Shown here: piece after piece, positions 17,754-27,146 of the stretch
Layout of the letters: each line of letters begins with the position of its first letter
How positions within the stretch are numbered: position 1 is the first letter of the stretch
Assembly: GCA_965227155.1 (NCBI GenBank)
Contig: OZ245731.1
Span: 1,736,001 to 1,800,000, forward strand
DNA length: 64,000 nt
Direction of reading: 5' to 3'
From: UBA6059 sp965227155
Lineage (GTDB): Bacteria; Bacteroidota; Bacteroidia; Cytophagales; Cyclobacteriaceae
The notes under the pieces: model-generated
What the model saw: the letters and a program-made list of their open reading frames with translations, nothing else
Told to the model about the DNA's origin: nothing
Databases searched by the model: none
Made by a program: the position numbers and the translations under genes

Positions 17754-20207
17754 TTAAAAATCAAATTTCAATTCCACAGAATATAATCTGCCTATAAAAG
17801 GAGAGGCTGTAAACTCTCTAACTTGCGCATCAAATAGGTTTGTCACCTGTCCGCTAAGTGTGATGTTATCGTTAAAATTGTAGCCTAGTCCAAGGTCTAC
17901 ATTAATAAATCCTCCTAAAGGTCCATAATTGTAAGAGTCAGTACCTCTGGCATCTGCCACCACCGGTGTACCGCGATACACGAGATCTTGCGTGGCTGCG
18001 GCAATTTGGAAGCTTGAGAAATAATCAAATTCCTGTACCCATCTCATGAAAAGTGACCCAAAGAATTTGTCAAAAGTGCCATTCAATCCAAGACTGGCTT
18101 TGTGCCTTGGTGCATTTACTAGAATATCCAGTTTATTGACCGTACCGTCATTGTTGAAATCATTTTCCAGTGCATTTTCATCAATCGGATAGTCAAAATA
18201 CGAGTAGTTCAATGTAGTGGTGAGATTTTTGTTAATCAGGTATGACAAGCGAAGGTCGGCACCATAGGTATTAAATTTGCCAAAGTTTACATATGTGGCT
18301 ACAAGACCACCATAAGTACCAAAAGCACTCTGCACCTGGTCTATCGGCACACCTCCTCTTTCGGTAGTTACACCTACCACGGTAACAGGGCTTAGGAAGT
18401 CTTCAGAAATATTGTAATAGGCATTGGCATCCATATAAAACCTGTCAGACAAGTTGCCTTTGTAGCCAACTTCAAATGTCTGAAGCTTTTCTACAGCTTG
18501 CGGCTCTACCGTACTACCATCTGCCAGCGTAAATCCTTCTGCATTACCGAGGATCAAACCACCGAACAGGTCACCATACATATTGAGAATAGTCGGTGCT
18601 GCAATGCCTTTACCATAGGTTAATCTGAAAGTTCCCGAGTTTGTGGTTTTGGTAAAGCCAACCTTAGGCAGGAAGTTAAACTCGTAAATTTCATGGTTAT
18701 CAGCCCTAAACGCTGCTATCCCTTTGAAACCGTTTCCAAAATCATATTGTGCTTGTCCATACCATCCTATTTGGTTGATGGTGATAAAGTCGTCTTCATT
18801 TTCATCCAGCAAATAAGTGCCATGTGAATTGGCCATGTCCCGCTGCCACTGTACACCGGTTACAATATCCAGCGCTCCAAATTGATTGTTGTACTGTACT
18901 TCTGCATTCCATCTTTTCGAGTCATCGATAAATCGGGCACCCGTAGCGTAAGATCGTTCTCCTCTTGCTTCAGCATCGGATAACCCTGCATCGATACCTG
19001 CCCAATAGGCTTTTGTGCGGTCATCAATAGAATAGGTGTCGTCCGTACGGCTGGTGGTATGATATACCTGTGCAAAAAGACGAGGGCTCGTATATCGTAA
19101 ATGGAAGGTGTTGATTCTCCAGTCTATGATCTGGTTTCTACCTACGTTGGTAGGAGCCAGATAAGTGCTGTTGCTATGTCCATAGGTGAAAATAAGGTCC
19201 GATTCTTCATTTACAGAATAATACATGGATGCTTCAGCACGCAAAAATTCAAAGTCTCGGTCCAGCTCCAGCTCATTGTAGCCTTCTTTTACACCATCGG
19301 GAACTGGATTGCCCAGGGAGTCAAAACCACCTACCCTGTCGATGTACACAGAGTCCATATACTCAAATTCTTCACCTCTTGAATATTCACCGGTCACTTT
19401 GAACGAAAACTTATCGCTTACCACCTGAGCGTGACGGGCTCTTGCTGAAAATACGCTTTGGTTCCCTGCACTTACTGCCACAGTAGTGCCTTCTGAGGAT
19501 CTTGGGTCTTTCGAAATAATATTGACAAGACCATTGTGTGCATTGGGGCCGTATAACACCGCATTAGGACCCAAAATAACCTCCACTCGGTCTATGTCTT
19601 CTTTGATTTGTGTATTCAATGGGCCAAAAGGTAATCCGGTAGCGATAAGTGTGGCAAAGCGGCCATCCGCAACCTGTAGGTTTTTAGCATTGAAATTAGA
19701 GTTGAAACCTCGAACGTTTAAACCGGTGCCTACCACCCCTGAGCGAATGTAGTCTACTCCTTTGAGGCGGCTAAGTAATTCCCCGGGGTTGAAAGAGGCC
19801 CATTGTTCTATCTCTTTGGTACCTATCACCTCTATGGTAGCGGGGCTTTCGGTTATTTTCTCAGCCATGCGGGTACCTGATATTACTACATCCTGGCCCA
19901 ATACTATGCCTTCCTCCAATTGGAAGTCTATTGAGTTTTGGCCGGCAGCAATGGTCGTTTCCTGCTCTGTAGTTTTATATCCAATAAAGGAAACCAATAC
20001 GGTGTATTCTCCTGGATTGATTCCTGCTACCGTAAATTTTCCCTCTGTATTGGTGATGGCACCATTGTTGGTGCCCAATAGGCGCACATTTGCTCCAATC
20101 AACGCTTCGCCTGAAGCATCAGTCACCGTTCCGGTAAGCGTGCCTGTTTGGGCAAATGCCGAGAGGGCGGTGAAGCAAATCATTAGGATTAGGTAAAAAC
20201 GCTTCAT
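17754..20207 (-). CDS. TonB-dependent receptor with carboxypeptidase-regulatory-like domain
   Basis: An 817-aa outer-membrane receptor. A signal peptide ends at residue 19 (SAFAQ). Residues about 22-95 form the CarboxypepD_reg-like domain (GTVTDASGEALIGANVRLLGT). A plug domain follows with VRGFNSNFNAKNLQVADGRF and the VEVILGPNAVLYGPNAHNG segment. The rest is a 22-stranded barrel, ending in SVELKFDF. It actively imports a ligand using TonB energy. The operon's hydrolases, acyl-CoA ligase and symporter suggest a hydrophobic or ester-type ligand. The ligand is not known. Confidence 0.92.
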   Translation of the reverse strand: MKRFYLILMICFTALSAFAQTGTLTGTVTDASGEALIGANVRLLGTNNGAITNTEGKFTVAGINPGEYTVLVSFIGYKTTEQETTIAAGQNSIDFQLEEGIVLGQDVVISGTRMAEKITESPATIEVIGTKEIEQWASFNPGELLSRLKGVDYIRSGVVGTGLNVRGFNSNFNAKNLQVADGRFATLIATGLPFGPLNTQIKEDIDRVEVILGPNAVLYGPNAHNGLVNIISKDPRSSEGTTVAVSAGNQSVFSARARHAQVVSDKFSFKVTGEYSRGEEFEYMDSVYIDRVGGFDSLGNPVPDGVKEGYNELELDRDFEFLRAEASMYYSVNEESDLIFTYGHSNSTYLAPTNVGRNQIIDWRINTFHLRYTSPRLFAQVYHTTSRTDDTYSIDDRTKAYWAGIDAGLSDAEARGERSYATGARFIDDSKRWNAEVQYNNQFGALDIVTGVQWQRDMANSHGTYLLDENEDDFITINQIGWYGQAQYDFGNGFKGIAAFRADNHEIYEFNFLPKVGFTKTTNSGTFRLTYGKGIAAPTILNMYGDLFGGLILGNAEGFTLADGSTVEPQAVEKLQTFEVGYKGNLSDRFYMDANAYYNISEDFLSPVTVVGVTTERGGVPIDQVQSAFGTYGGLVATYVNFGKFNTYGADLRLSYLINKNLTTTLNYSYFDYPIDENALENDFNNDGTVNKLDILVNAPRHKASLGLNGTFDKFFGSLFMRWVQEFDYFSSFQIAAATQDLVYRGTPVVADARGTDSYNYGPLGGFINVDLGLGYNFNDNITLSGQVTNLFDAQVREFTASPFIGRLYSVELKFDF

Positions 20208-20217
20208 ATCATAAAGT

Positions 20218-21135
20218 TTAAGGTTGAATAAAGGATTGAATTAGATTGGAAAAGGCCGCCGGTTGGTCTACCTGAAGCATATGACCAGCCATGGGCAAAG
20301 TTTTTATTGTTACCTCTGGAATTGTATTACCTACCTCCGCAACCTTCTGAACTGTTAGGTCAGGGTGTAAATAGGTATTGGGAATGAGTTTATCTTCCTC
20401 ACCAAAAATCACTAAGGTGGGGTATTGGATTTCTTTCAGCCTATCTGCAACAGGGTTGGCCAGCATACCTTCCACACCCGCAGCGCGCACAGCACAATAC
20501 GTCTGAAAGTTGGGTTCAGCGATGGCCATTAGCCGATCTTCAATCATCTCCTCAACCCATGCCGGTTGTTCATAAAAATTCATAGCATAGGCCATTCTTA
20601 TTTGCGCCTCGGTTTGTGCAGCAAAAGCTTCAGCAGAACCAAATTGAAGCAGCGCCTGCTCTTCCTGAGCATTGAAAGTTTCAAAACCGGCAGGGGCAGC
20701 CAGGATTAGTTTTTCGAGCCAGACAGGTTTTTGTAAAGCCAGTATGATCGATATCTGGCCTCCCATAGAATGGCCCAGTAAGTTCACCTTTGAAAGACCC
20801 AGTTGTTTGGCAAGCTGGTCCACTGCATCGGCGAATAAATTCATTGACAATTTGCCCGGTATTTTTACAATGGAAGAAGCGCCATAGCCTGGTAGATCAA
20901 GTGCAATGCATCTGTATGAACCTGACATCTGGTCAATAATGGGATACCAGTTTTTGATATAGCCACCCAATCCATGTACCATCAGGATAACCGGTGCCTC
21001 CTTGGGACCTTCATCCACGTAAGCCACTTTAATGGAATCATTGAGGTCAATAAAATCGACCGAATATTTATAGGGCTGTGCTTTGGTTACGAATACCATG
21101 ATTAGGCTTGCTATAATGATCAATAGACTTCTCAT
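20218..21135 (-). CDS. Exported alpha/beta hydrolase (paralogue 2)
   Basis: A 305-aa protein with a cleavable signal peptide (IIIASLIMVFVTKAQ) and no lipobox, so probably periplasmic. The catalytic Ser is in LLGHSMGGQ, the acid in FGEEDKLIP and the His in MAGHMLQVDQP. It is a paralogue of the lipoprotein hydrolase at 14389-15327. The ATG at 21135 overlaps the symporter stop (ATGA), so hydrolase and transporter are translated together. Hydrolysis of a short ester or lactone followed by uptake of the acid is a reasonable model, but unproven. Confidence 0.9.
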   Translation of the reverse strand: MRSLLIIIASLIMVFVTKAQPYKYSVDFIDLNDSIKVAYVDEGPKEAPVILMVHGLGGYIKNWYPIIDQMSGSYRCIALDLPGYGASSIVKIPGKLSMNLFADAVDQLAKQLGLSKVNLLGHSMGGQISIILALQKPVWLEKLILAAPAGFETFNAQEEQALLQFGSAEAFAAQTEAQIRMAYAMNFYEQPAWVEEMIEDRLMAIAEPNFQTYCAVRAAGVEGMLANPVADRLKEIQYPTLVIFGEEDKLIPNTYLHPDLTVQKVAEVGNTIPEVTIKTLPMAGHMLQVDQPAAFSNLIQSFIQP

Positions 21136-22631
21136 GTATTGACCAGGGTTTTATTGTTTTTTAACTGGTAGATATAATATCCTGCAAGGCCAATGAAAAG
21201 CGAGCCAAGAATAGCAGCTGTTGAGGCAATGGCGGGGTTACGTACCGCCTCCTGCATGTATGGCCCTAACCTTCCGTAATACACCGAAAAATGAATCACC
21301 ACAGATGCTATGCTACTCGAAAATGGCACCCAGGTGGGTACGTCTTTCAAAAACATGCCAAACAGCACCGGCACAAAAGCTGCCGAGAAATAAGCATAAA
21401 CACCATTTTGCGCGAAAATGCCTACGCTAAGATCAGGGCTTACCAACTGTTGGTAACTGAACCCAAAACTGATGACCGCCAGCACCATGATGGTAAACCG
21501 ATTGATGGTTACAGGATTGATCGTCCATCGTGGAAAAATTTCTTTAATGACATCATTAGTAATGGAGGTAGAAAGTGTTTGAATCAGCCCTTCGAGCGTG
21601 GAAAGTCCGGCAGATATCAAACCCATCACTACTATTAGGCCTACATACACTGGAAACCGCGAGACCACATAGCTGGATAGCACACCGTCAAGGGCTATTG
21701 GCTCACCATTATAGGTAAGATTGGGAAATTCCAGCCTTGCATAAAGACCAGCAAAGACCACCAAAAAGAAAAGGATCTCTACCGTAACTCCGGTAATCAG
21801 GTATTTATTGACCTGCTTATCATCCTTAAGTAATAAGGATTTGGTAATAATGTGGGGCTGGCATACGACGGCCACACCAACCACCACCTGGCAAAATATA
21901 ATTTCAAAGAAATCGCGGAATAATGGGCTTGACGCGTTGGTGGGCTGTACCAGCTGAGGGTCGATGGCCTTCAGCTTAGCCAGAAATCCGTCGACACCAG
22001 CTGCAAAATGATCAAAGCCTGAAGTAAGTAGAATCACAGCCACAATTAGCATGAGCAGTGCCTGCACCATATTGGTATAGACCATGGAGTTGGCACCCCC
22101 AAACATCATGTAGCCAAACACAAATAATACCACACCGGCCAACACATACACCTCTGACACATCCAGTGATGCAGACAAGAGTTTGGTAAGGCCTACACAG
22201 ATCAATACGATGAAGGTGATCAGTAGGAGCGATATTACACCAAAGAATAATGCGTAAGCTTTAGAATTATATCGTGTACCAATCCACTGTGCCATGGTCA
22301 TGGCTTTTACGCTCATGCCGATTTTGCGGAAGCTCTTGGTGAGAACTATCAATGACAGTACCGCAGAAAGGGCGAATACAATCCCCAGGGAAATAAAACC
22401 GCTGATTCCATAATAGGCAATGAATCCGGGGTTGATGATAAAGGTAGCCGCGCTTGTCATTGAGGCAGCCAGGGCAAGGCCTACAGCTACCGGTGAAAAG
22501 GCAATATTGCCAAGAGCATAGTCCTGCATATTCTTTGTTTGCCGGGCACCGCGGATCACAAAAAACAATATCACTGCCGCATATAGCAGCACTACTATCC
22601 AGCCTGCAAAGACAAACGATTCAGAAGCCAT
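21132..22631 (-). CDS. Sodium:solute symporter (SSS family)
   Basis: A 499-aa inner-membrane protein with about 13 helices. The early ALAASMTSAATFIINPGFIAYYG segment is the SSS helix that lines the Na+ and substrate site, and the GLISAGLSTLEGLIQTLSTSI region matches the later Na+-site helix. SSS members carry sugars, amino acids, proline, pantothenate or short carboxylates. Placement at the head of an operon with hydrolases and an acyl-CoA ligase favours a carboxylate. The gene is first in the operon and is preceded by an inverted repeat at 22689-22707. Confidence 0.9.
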   Translation of the reverse strand: MASESFVFAGWIVVLLYAAVILFFVIRGARQTKNMQDYALGNIAFSPVAVGLALAASMTSAATFIINPGFIAYYGISGFISLGIVFALSAVLSLIVLTKSFRKIGMSVKAMTMAQWIGTRYNSKAYALFFGVISLLLITFIVLICVGLTKLLSASLDVSEVYVLAGVVLFVFGYMMFGGANSMVYTNMVQALLMLIVAVILLTSGFDHFAAGVDGFLAKLKAIDPQLVQPTNASSPLFRDFFEIIFCQVVVGVAVVCQPHIITKSLLLKDDKQVNKYLITGVTVEILFFLVVFAGLYARLEFPNLTYNGEPIALDGVLSSYVVSRFPVYVGLIVVMGLISAGLSTLEGLIQTLSTSITNDVIKEIFPRWTINPVTINRFTIMVLAVISFGFSYQQLVSPDLSVGIFAQNGVYAYFSAAFVPVLFGMFLKDVPTWVPFSSSIASVVIHFSVYYGRLGPYMQEAVRNPAIASTAAILGSLFIGLAGYYIYQLKNNKTLVNT

Positions 22632-22688
22632 TTTTGGGTTTAATTAGCTTATTTGTGAGCCAATGTAGCTGAATCAAAAATGTGAAAA

Positions 22689-22707
22689 CGTTTGCACCTT
22701 GCGAACG
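22689..22707. promoter_or_regulatory. Inverted repeat upstream of the symporter operon
   Basis: CGTTTGCA-CCT-TGCGAACG has 7 of 8 arm pairs matching around a 3-bp centre. It lies 57 bp upstream of the symporter ATG and within 127 bp of non-coding DNA. It is a plausible operator for the nine-gene operon. It does not look like the direct repeats usually bound by LytTR proteins. Confidence 0.45.
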
Positions 22708-22757
22708 ACAGGATTTTTCAGGTTAAGGGATTAAAATTTCAGGTAAAGGAAATTTGG

Positions 22758-23498
22758 CTAAATAATGGATAGCCTTTTCATCAATTCTGTGCGGTGGGTT
22801 TTCCCTATAGGAATATTCTTTTTCCCGATAATGATAATATTGTCTTCTATGGCCTCAATCTGGTTGAGGTTGATGATAAATGAACGGTGCACCCGCATAA
22901 ATGGGTTTGGCGGAAGCATCTCTTCCAGGGTTTTGAGGGGATAACTCAAGATGTAGGTATGCTGTAGCGTCACCAGGCTGGCATAGATGTCATTGGCTTC
23001 CACATAGAGAATGTCATCGAACTTTACCTTCTCCAATCGATTCTTTGATTTCACAAACAAATGGGTACCACTGATCATCGCCTCATTGGCTTCAGTGCGA
23101 ACGGTGGCCTTGTTGAGTGTATGGTTATAAATGCCCAACTCAATGGCAGATACCAACTCATCTATATCAAAGGGTTTGATTAAATAGCCAGCCGGATGGG
23201 TAAGCTTGGCTTTTTCCAGCGTCATACGGTCCCGGTCTGAGGTAAGGTAAAGCACCGGAATGTTAAGCTGCTCGTTGATCTGCCCGGCGACAGTGATGCC
23301 ATCGAGCATGCCGGCCAGGTTGATATCCATAATGACCAGATCGGGTTGCTCTTGTTTCATGGCCATCAGCAGTTCCTCACCACTTTCTTTCACACCCAAC
23401 ACTTCATAGCCATGTTCGGTAAGGGAGAAGGAAAGGTTCTTCCCAACCACAAAATCATCTTCAGCAATGAGTATCCTGTTCTTTTTTTCCTGCTTCAT
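22758..23498 (-). CDS. LytTR-family response regulator
   Basis: A 246-aa two-domain regulator. The receiver domain covers residues about 8-120, with acidic residues E13-D15, phosphoacceptor D58 in LVIMDINL and K108-like Lys in LIKPFD. A LytTR DNA-binding domain follows from about residue 145 (VKFDDILYVEANDIYASL, FMRVHRSFIINLNQIEAI). It is encoded divergently from the histidine kinase at 23537, with 38 bp between the starts, and is likely its partner. The symporter operon begins 127 bp downstream on the same strand, a candidate target. Confidence 0.93.
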   Translation of the reverse strand: MKQEKKNRILIAEDDFVVGKNLSFSLTEHGYEVLGVKESGEELLMAMKQEQPDLVIMDINLAGMLDGITVAGQINEQLNIPVLYLTSDRDRMTLEKAKLTHPAGYLIKPFDIDELVSAIELGIYNHTLNKATVRTEANEAMISGTHLFVKSKNRLEKVKFDDILYVEANDIYASLVTLQHTYILSYPLKTLEEMLPPNPFMRVHRSFIINLNQIEAIEDNIIIIGKKNIPIGKTHRTELMKRLSII

Positions 23499-23536
23499 AC
23501 TTCCTGAATAACTAAATTAGCCATAATAGAATAAGA

Positions 23537-25492
23537 ATGAGGCAGCTGCTGTTCATATTTCTTTTTGGGAGCCTGGCACTCCCTGGCCATAGTCAAAGCC
23601 TTTTGGTTTCCGGCTGGTATCAGGACAGCCTATTTTCAAAAACGGTGGAGCCCCGGAATATTGCACCGAATGATACGCTTTGGTTATCCGCATCCATTGA
23701 AATAACAGATACCTATTACCCGAATTTTTTGGAGATCGGCCCCTGGGGCGAAGTGGTTGTCTACAAAGATCAGGCGATTGTTGGCAAGAGTGGCAGGATG
23801 CTGCCCATGTCATCCAGATCTTATGCAAGTCATAGAAATCTTATTCGCATTGATGAAAGTGGTGCCTATCGGATCAAAATCATTAAATCCTATCCGCTGG
23901 AAACTTCGCCTGCCATCGATCAGGTAAAAGTGCTTTCTTATGAATCCCTTAGAGATCAGGAAAACTGGCGCCTGATTGGGCAAAGTATATTCTTTGGGCT
24001 GATCCTGGTGATGTCCTTTTACAACCTCATGATCTATGTGTCAGTAAAGGATCAGAGTTATTTGTATTATGTACTCTCAATTCTGGGTATTGGTATTTAC
24101 CTCTTTTTCTTTTACGGATTTAGTATCGAATACATCTGGCCAGAATCGCCACGGTGGGATGTACATTTTTATGCCCTGATCATACCGCTTACCAATATCT
24201 CACGGATTCTCTTTACGAAAAGTTACCTGCTCACGAGACAGCATACCCCGGGCTGGAATAAATTTCTAAATGGGCTGCTGATCTTTTATTTTCTCCCGCT
24301 TGGCTTGTGGGCTTTCAATTATTCGGGTTTGCTGAATCTGCTCAATGAAACCAACTCTATCATTGGTTTACTGGGCACTACCGTGATGACTTCCATTACG
24401 ATACTCAGTATAGTCATTTACAGAAAAGGCTATAAACCGGCCCTTTGGTTTCTCATTGCCTACCTGCTGTTCAATATCGGTGGGGTGCTCTTCATTTTCC
24501 GTGAACTAGGCTACCTGCCTGACAATTTCTTTACCCGGTATCTGCTGCAATATGGAGTGGCTGCACAAGTGATCCTGTTCTCACTGGGTTTGGCCAGCAG
24601 GCTCAATCAAACGCGTAAAAAGCTGAGCGACGAAATTATCCAGAAAGAAAAATTGCGACGCAAGCAAGAAATTGAGAAGAAGGAGATCATTGAGCAGCAA
24701 CGCAATCAGCTGGAACAAAAGGTAAAGGAGCGCACCCAGGAGCTGGAGCTTCTGCTAGACAAAATCAGCCATTCTGAAAATAAGCTGCGTGAGCTCAATG
24801 CTCTAAAGGACCGGCTCTTTTCTATTATCTCTCATGACCTCAAAAGCCCCCTCACTACCGTAGATTCCTTTCTCAATCTGCTGCTCAACCACCATCAGAA
24901 AATGACGAATGAGGAGTTTGCCGTGGTGAGCAACAAGACGAAGTTTGCTTTGCAAAACCTAAGCCTGCTACTCGACAATTTGCTACATTGGTCGCGCCTA
25001 CAGCAGAATTATGTGAGCTTTAATCCTGTGCGTACCGCGATACTTCCCTTGGTAGAAAAAAATATCAAGCTATTCCGGTTGCTCCTGGAAGAAAAGCAGC
25101 TCCGCCTACAGGTGAAAGAAGTACAGCTGGACCATGAGGTGTGGGTGGATCGGGATATGATTGATTTTGTGGTGCGCAACGTGTTGCACAATGCCATCAA
25201 GTTTTCTCCCAAAAACAGCAGGATTGAAATTGAAGGTGCCATGATGGAAGATTATCTTTCGGTGAAGATTACCAACCAGGGTGTGGGTATGACGCAAAAG
25301 GAAATCAGTCAGATCCTGGAACAGGGTGAGAGCTTTACTAAAACGGGTACTGAAAAGGAAAAAGGCACTGGAATCGGCCTGCTGATGTGCAAGGATTTTA
25401 TTGAACGAAATGGTGGCCACATGGAAATCACCAGCCATCCGCAGGGCACCGCTGTAAGTTTCACTGCCCCGCTGGTTGGGGTGGTGGCGTAG
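23537..25492 (+). CDS. 7TM-DISM sensor histidine kinase
   Basis: A 651-aa membrane kinase. After a signal peptide comes an extracellular 7TMR-DISM-type domain (to about residue 150). Seven membrane helices follow (about 150-355), then a coiled coil (KLRRKQEIEKKEIIEQQRN) and a HisKA domain with the phospho-His in ISHDLKSPLT. The HATPase domain shows N in LHNAIKFS and GTGIGL. Such proteins sense external ligands, possibly carbohydrates or lipids, and phosphorylate a regulator. The divergent LytTR regulator is the natural partner. A short AT-rich hairpin followed by T residues overlaps the stop codon region. Confidence 0.92.
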   Translation: MRQLLFIFLFGSLALPGHSQSLLVSGWYQDSLFSKTVEPRNIAPNDTLWLSASIEITDTYYPNFLEIGPWGEVVVYKDQAIVGKSGRMLPMSSRSYASHRNLIRIDESGAYRIKIIKSYPLETSPAIDQVKVLSYESLRDQENWRLIGQSIFFGLILVMSFYNLMIYVSVKDQSYLYYVLSILGIGIYLFFFYGFSIEYIWPESPRWDVHFYALIIPLTNISRILFTKSYLLTRQHTPGWNKFLNGLLIFYFLPLGLWAFNYSGLLNLLNETNSIIGLLGTTVMTSITILSIVIYRKGYKPALWFLIAYLLFNIGGVLFIFRELGYLPDNFFTRYLLQYGVAAQVILFSLGLASRLNQTRKKLSDEIIQKEKLRRKQEIEKKEIIEQQRNQLEQKVKERTQELELLLDKISHSENKLRELNALKDRLFSIISHDLKSPLTTVDSFLNLLLNHHQKMTNEEFAVVSNKTKFALQNLSLLLDNLLHWSRLQQNYVSFNPVRTAILPLVEKNIKLFRLLLEEKQLRLQVKEVQLDHEVWVDRDMIDFVVRNVLHNAIKFSPKNSRIEIEGAMMEDYLSVKITNQGVGMTQKEISQILEQGESFTKTGTEKEKGTGIGLLMCKDFIERNGGHMEITSHPQGTAVSFTAPLVGVVA

Positions 25493-25499
25493 ATAAAAT

Positions 25500-27146
25500 C
25501 TATTTTTTTCTATTTATTCTGCGTAGAGATAGCTTCCTCCAAATTCCTCTCAAAACTTCCACCTCAGCATTAGTGAACCCATGATGTTTGATCAACAAGG
25601 TTTCATCCACAATATCCAATACTTCTTCAATTTTTCGCTGACGGATCAAGGCATCCACCTGATCAAAATCTATTTCTAAATCAGCTAAAACGGGGATTTG
25701 TATTTCTTCAATTTCTGTGGGTTCAAAAGTCATTACCCCACCGCCATAGCTTCGCCCGGTGATTTCTGAAAAGGCAAAGGAAAGTGAGTTTAAGAAAGAA
25801 ATGGCGGCCATACATCTATTGACGCCCTTTTTAAACCTGACCCTGTGAATAGTGTCTGTAGAAGAAGCACCTGTTTCATTCAAAATGAGTTTAGGGTAAT
25901 CGCCTACTTGTCGCAAAGCAAAAGCATCCGGCACCCATAAGGATGGAGTGATATACCACCGTTTCCTTATCCGAGTTTTGTATCCGGTATTAAACCCCTG
26001 TTGCTCACCATACTCAATATATTTTTGGCATTCCTTCGGCAGTTTTTCAAAATCTTCGTTGGGTGGAATGAACAAATGAATAGCATTTTGCGCTTTTGAA
26101 TTATCGGAAAAATCCTTTTCTGAAAATGTAATTCCCTTCAATTGGTTGGATTTGCTGGCTACCGGAATGGTATATTTTCCCAATTTCCATTCCCTGACCT
26201 GCTCCTCTTTCAACATGAAAAATTCATTTCTGCCTGTTACCAACCCAACATCTACTTCCATGATGTCACCACAAGTGATAACTCGCTTATCTTTTTTCAA
26301 CCTTCTTAAAAGATTGATTTCATCCTCATTTAGGAAGTACTTTGTCCATTTTTCAGTAGTATGGTCGATAGGCTTCACATTGGAACCGTTGATTGCATTG
26401 AAATTGATCGACTTCAGCTCCTCAAGATTTTCACATTCGATTACTCTTACTCCTTTTCCATGATGCACTTTCTTTTCGCAAAGTAGCAATACCACCTCTT
26501 GTTGAATATTGGCAAAAACCAATTTCTTGAAAGTGATAATCGTAATACGTTCAAAAAACTTGGAGAGAAAAACCCTTGTTTCTGCTGCATATTTCACCTG
26601 GAACAGTTCGGCTGGAATCACCATAGCCATTCTGCCATTATCCTTCAATAAGGAAGCGGAAACGACTAAAAAGGGAACCCAGATATTGGTGAGTTTATTG
26701 GGGTTCAAGCCAAGATTCTGCATCATCCCAATAGCCAACTTCCGGTGTTCTTCGGGAAAGCTTTGATAGCGGATGAAAGGAGGATTTCCGATAACCGCAT
26801 CATACTTTTCAACTCCATTACTGCTGATATAATGGAAAAAGTCGTTGTTAACGATGGTATTGGAATTCAGACCCAAATTGGCGGCCCTTGCTTTGGCCTT
26901 CAGTGATTCTTCTTCCAGCAATTCAATTCCTTTGATCCGGCCTTTTAAGTCTTCTCCTTCAATCCCCAGTCCTTTGAACCGAAGTATGGCCGATTCAATA
27001 AAGTTACCATCACCACAACTCGGTTCTAAAATTCGTTTGGTGCTTTTGTCAATACTCCATTGGCATAAAAAGTCAGCAATAGCCTGAGGAGTATAATAAC
27101 CACCTCTTAACTTTTGAGCACTTATGTTTTCTTTAACCTGTCCCAT
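25500..27146 (-). CDS. Eco57I-type adenine-N6 DNA methyltransferase
   Basis: A 548-aa class-gamma N6-adenine methyltransferase. The SAM-binding motif EPSCGDGNF is at 41-49 and the catalytic NPPF at 121-124. GGYYTPQAIADFL at the N-terminus is the motif X region of TaqI/Eco57I-type enzymes. The C-terminal half probably holds the target-recognition domain. The gene overlaps the 1010-aa restriction-modification gene by one base (TAATG). It may methylate the second strand of an asymmetric site. The base composition is more AT-rich than the flanks, as expected for a transferred defence island. Confidence 0.9.
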   Translation of the reverse strand: MGQVKENISAQKLRGGYYTPQAIADFLCQWSIDKSTKRILEPSCGDGNFIESAILRFKGLGIEGEDLKGRIKGIELLEEESLKAKARAANLGLNSNTIVNNDFFHYISSNGVEKYDAVIGNPPFIRYQSFPEEHRKLAIGMMQNLGLNPNKLTNIWVPFLVVSASLLKDNGRMAMVIPAELFQVKYAAETRVFLSKFFERITIITFKKLVFANIQQEVVLLLCEKKVHHGKGVRVIECENLEELKSINFNAINGSNVKPIDHTTEKWTKYFLNEDEINLLRRLKKDKRVITCGDIMEVDVGLVTGRNEFFMLKEEQVREWKLGKYTIPVASKSNQLKGITFSEKDFSDNSKAQNAIHLFIPPNEDFEKLPKECQKYIEYGEQQGFNTGYKTRIRKRWYITPSLWVPDAFALRQVGDYPKLILNETGASSTDTIHRVRFKKGVNRCMAAISFLNSLSFAFSEITGRSYGGGVMTFEPTEIEEIQIPVLADLEIDFDQVDALIRQRKIEEVLDIVDETLLIKHHGFTNAEVEVLRGIWRKLSLRRINRKK

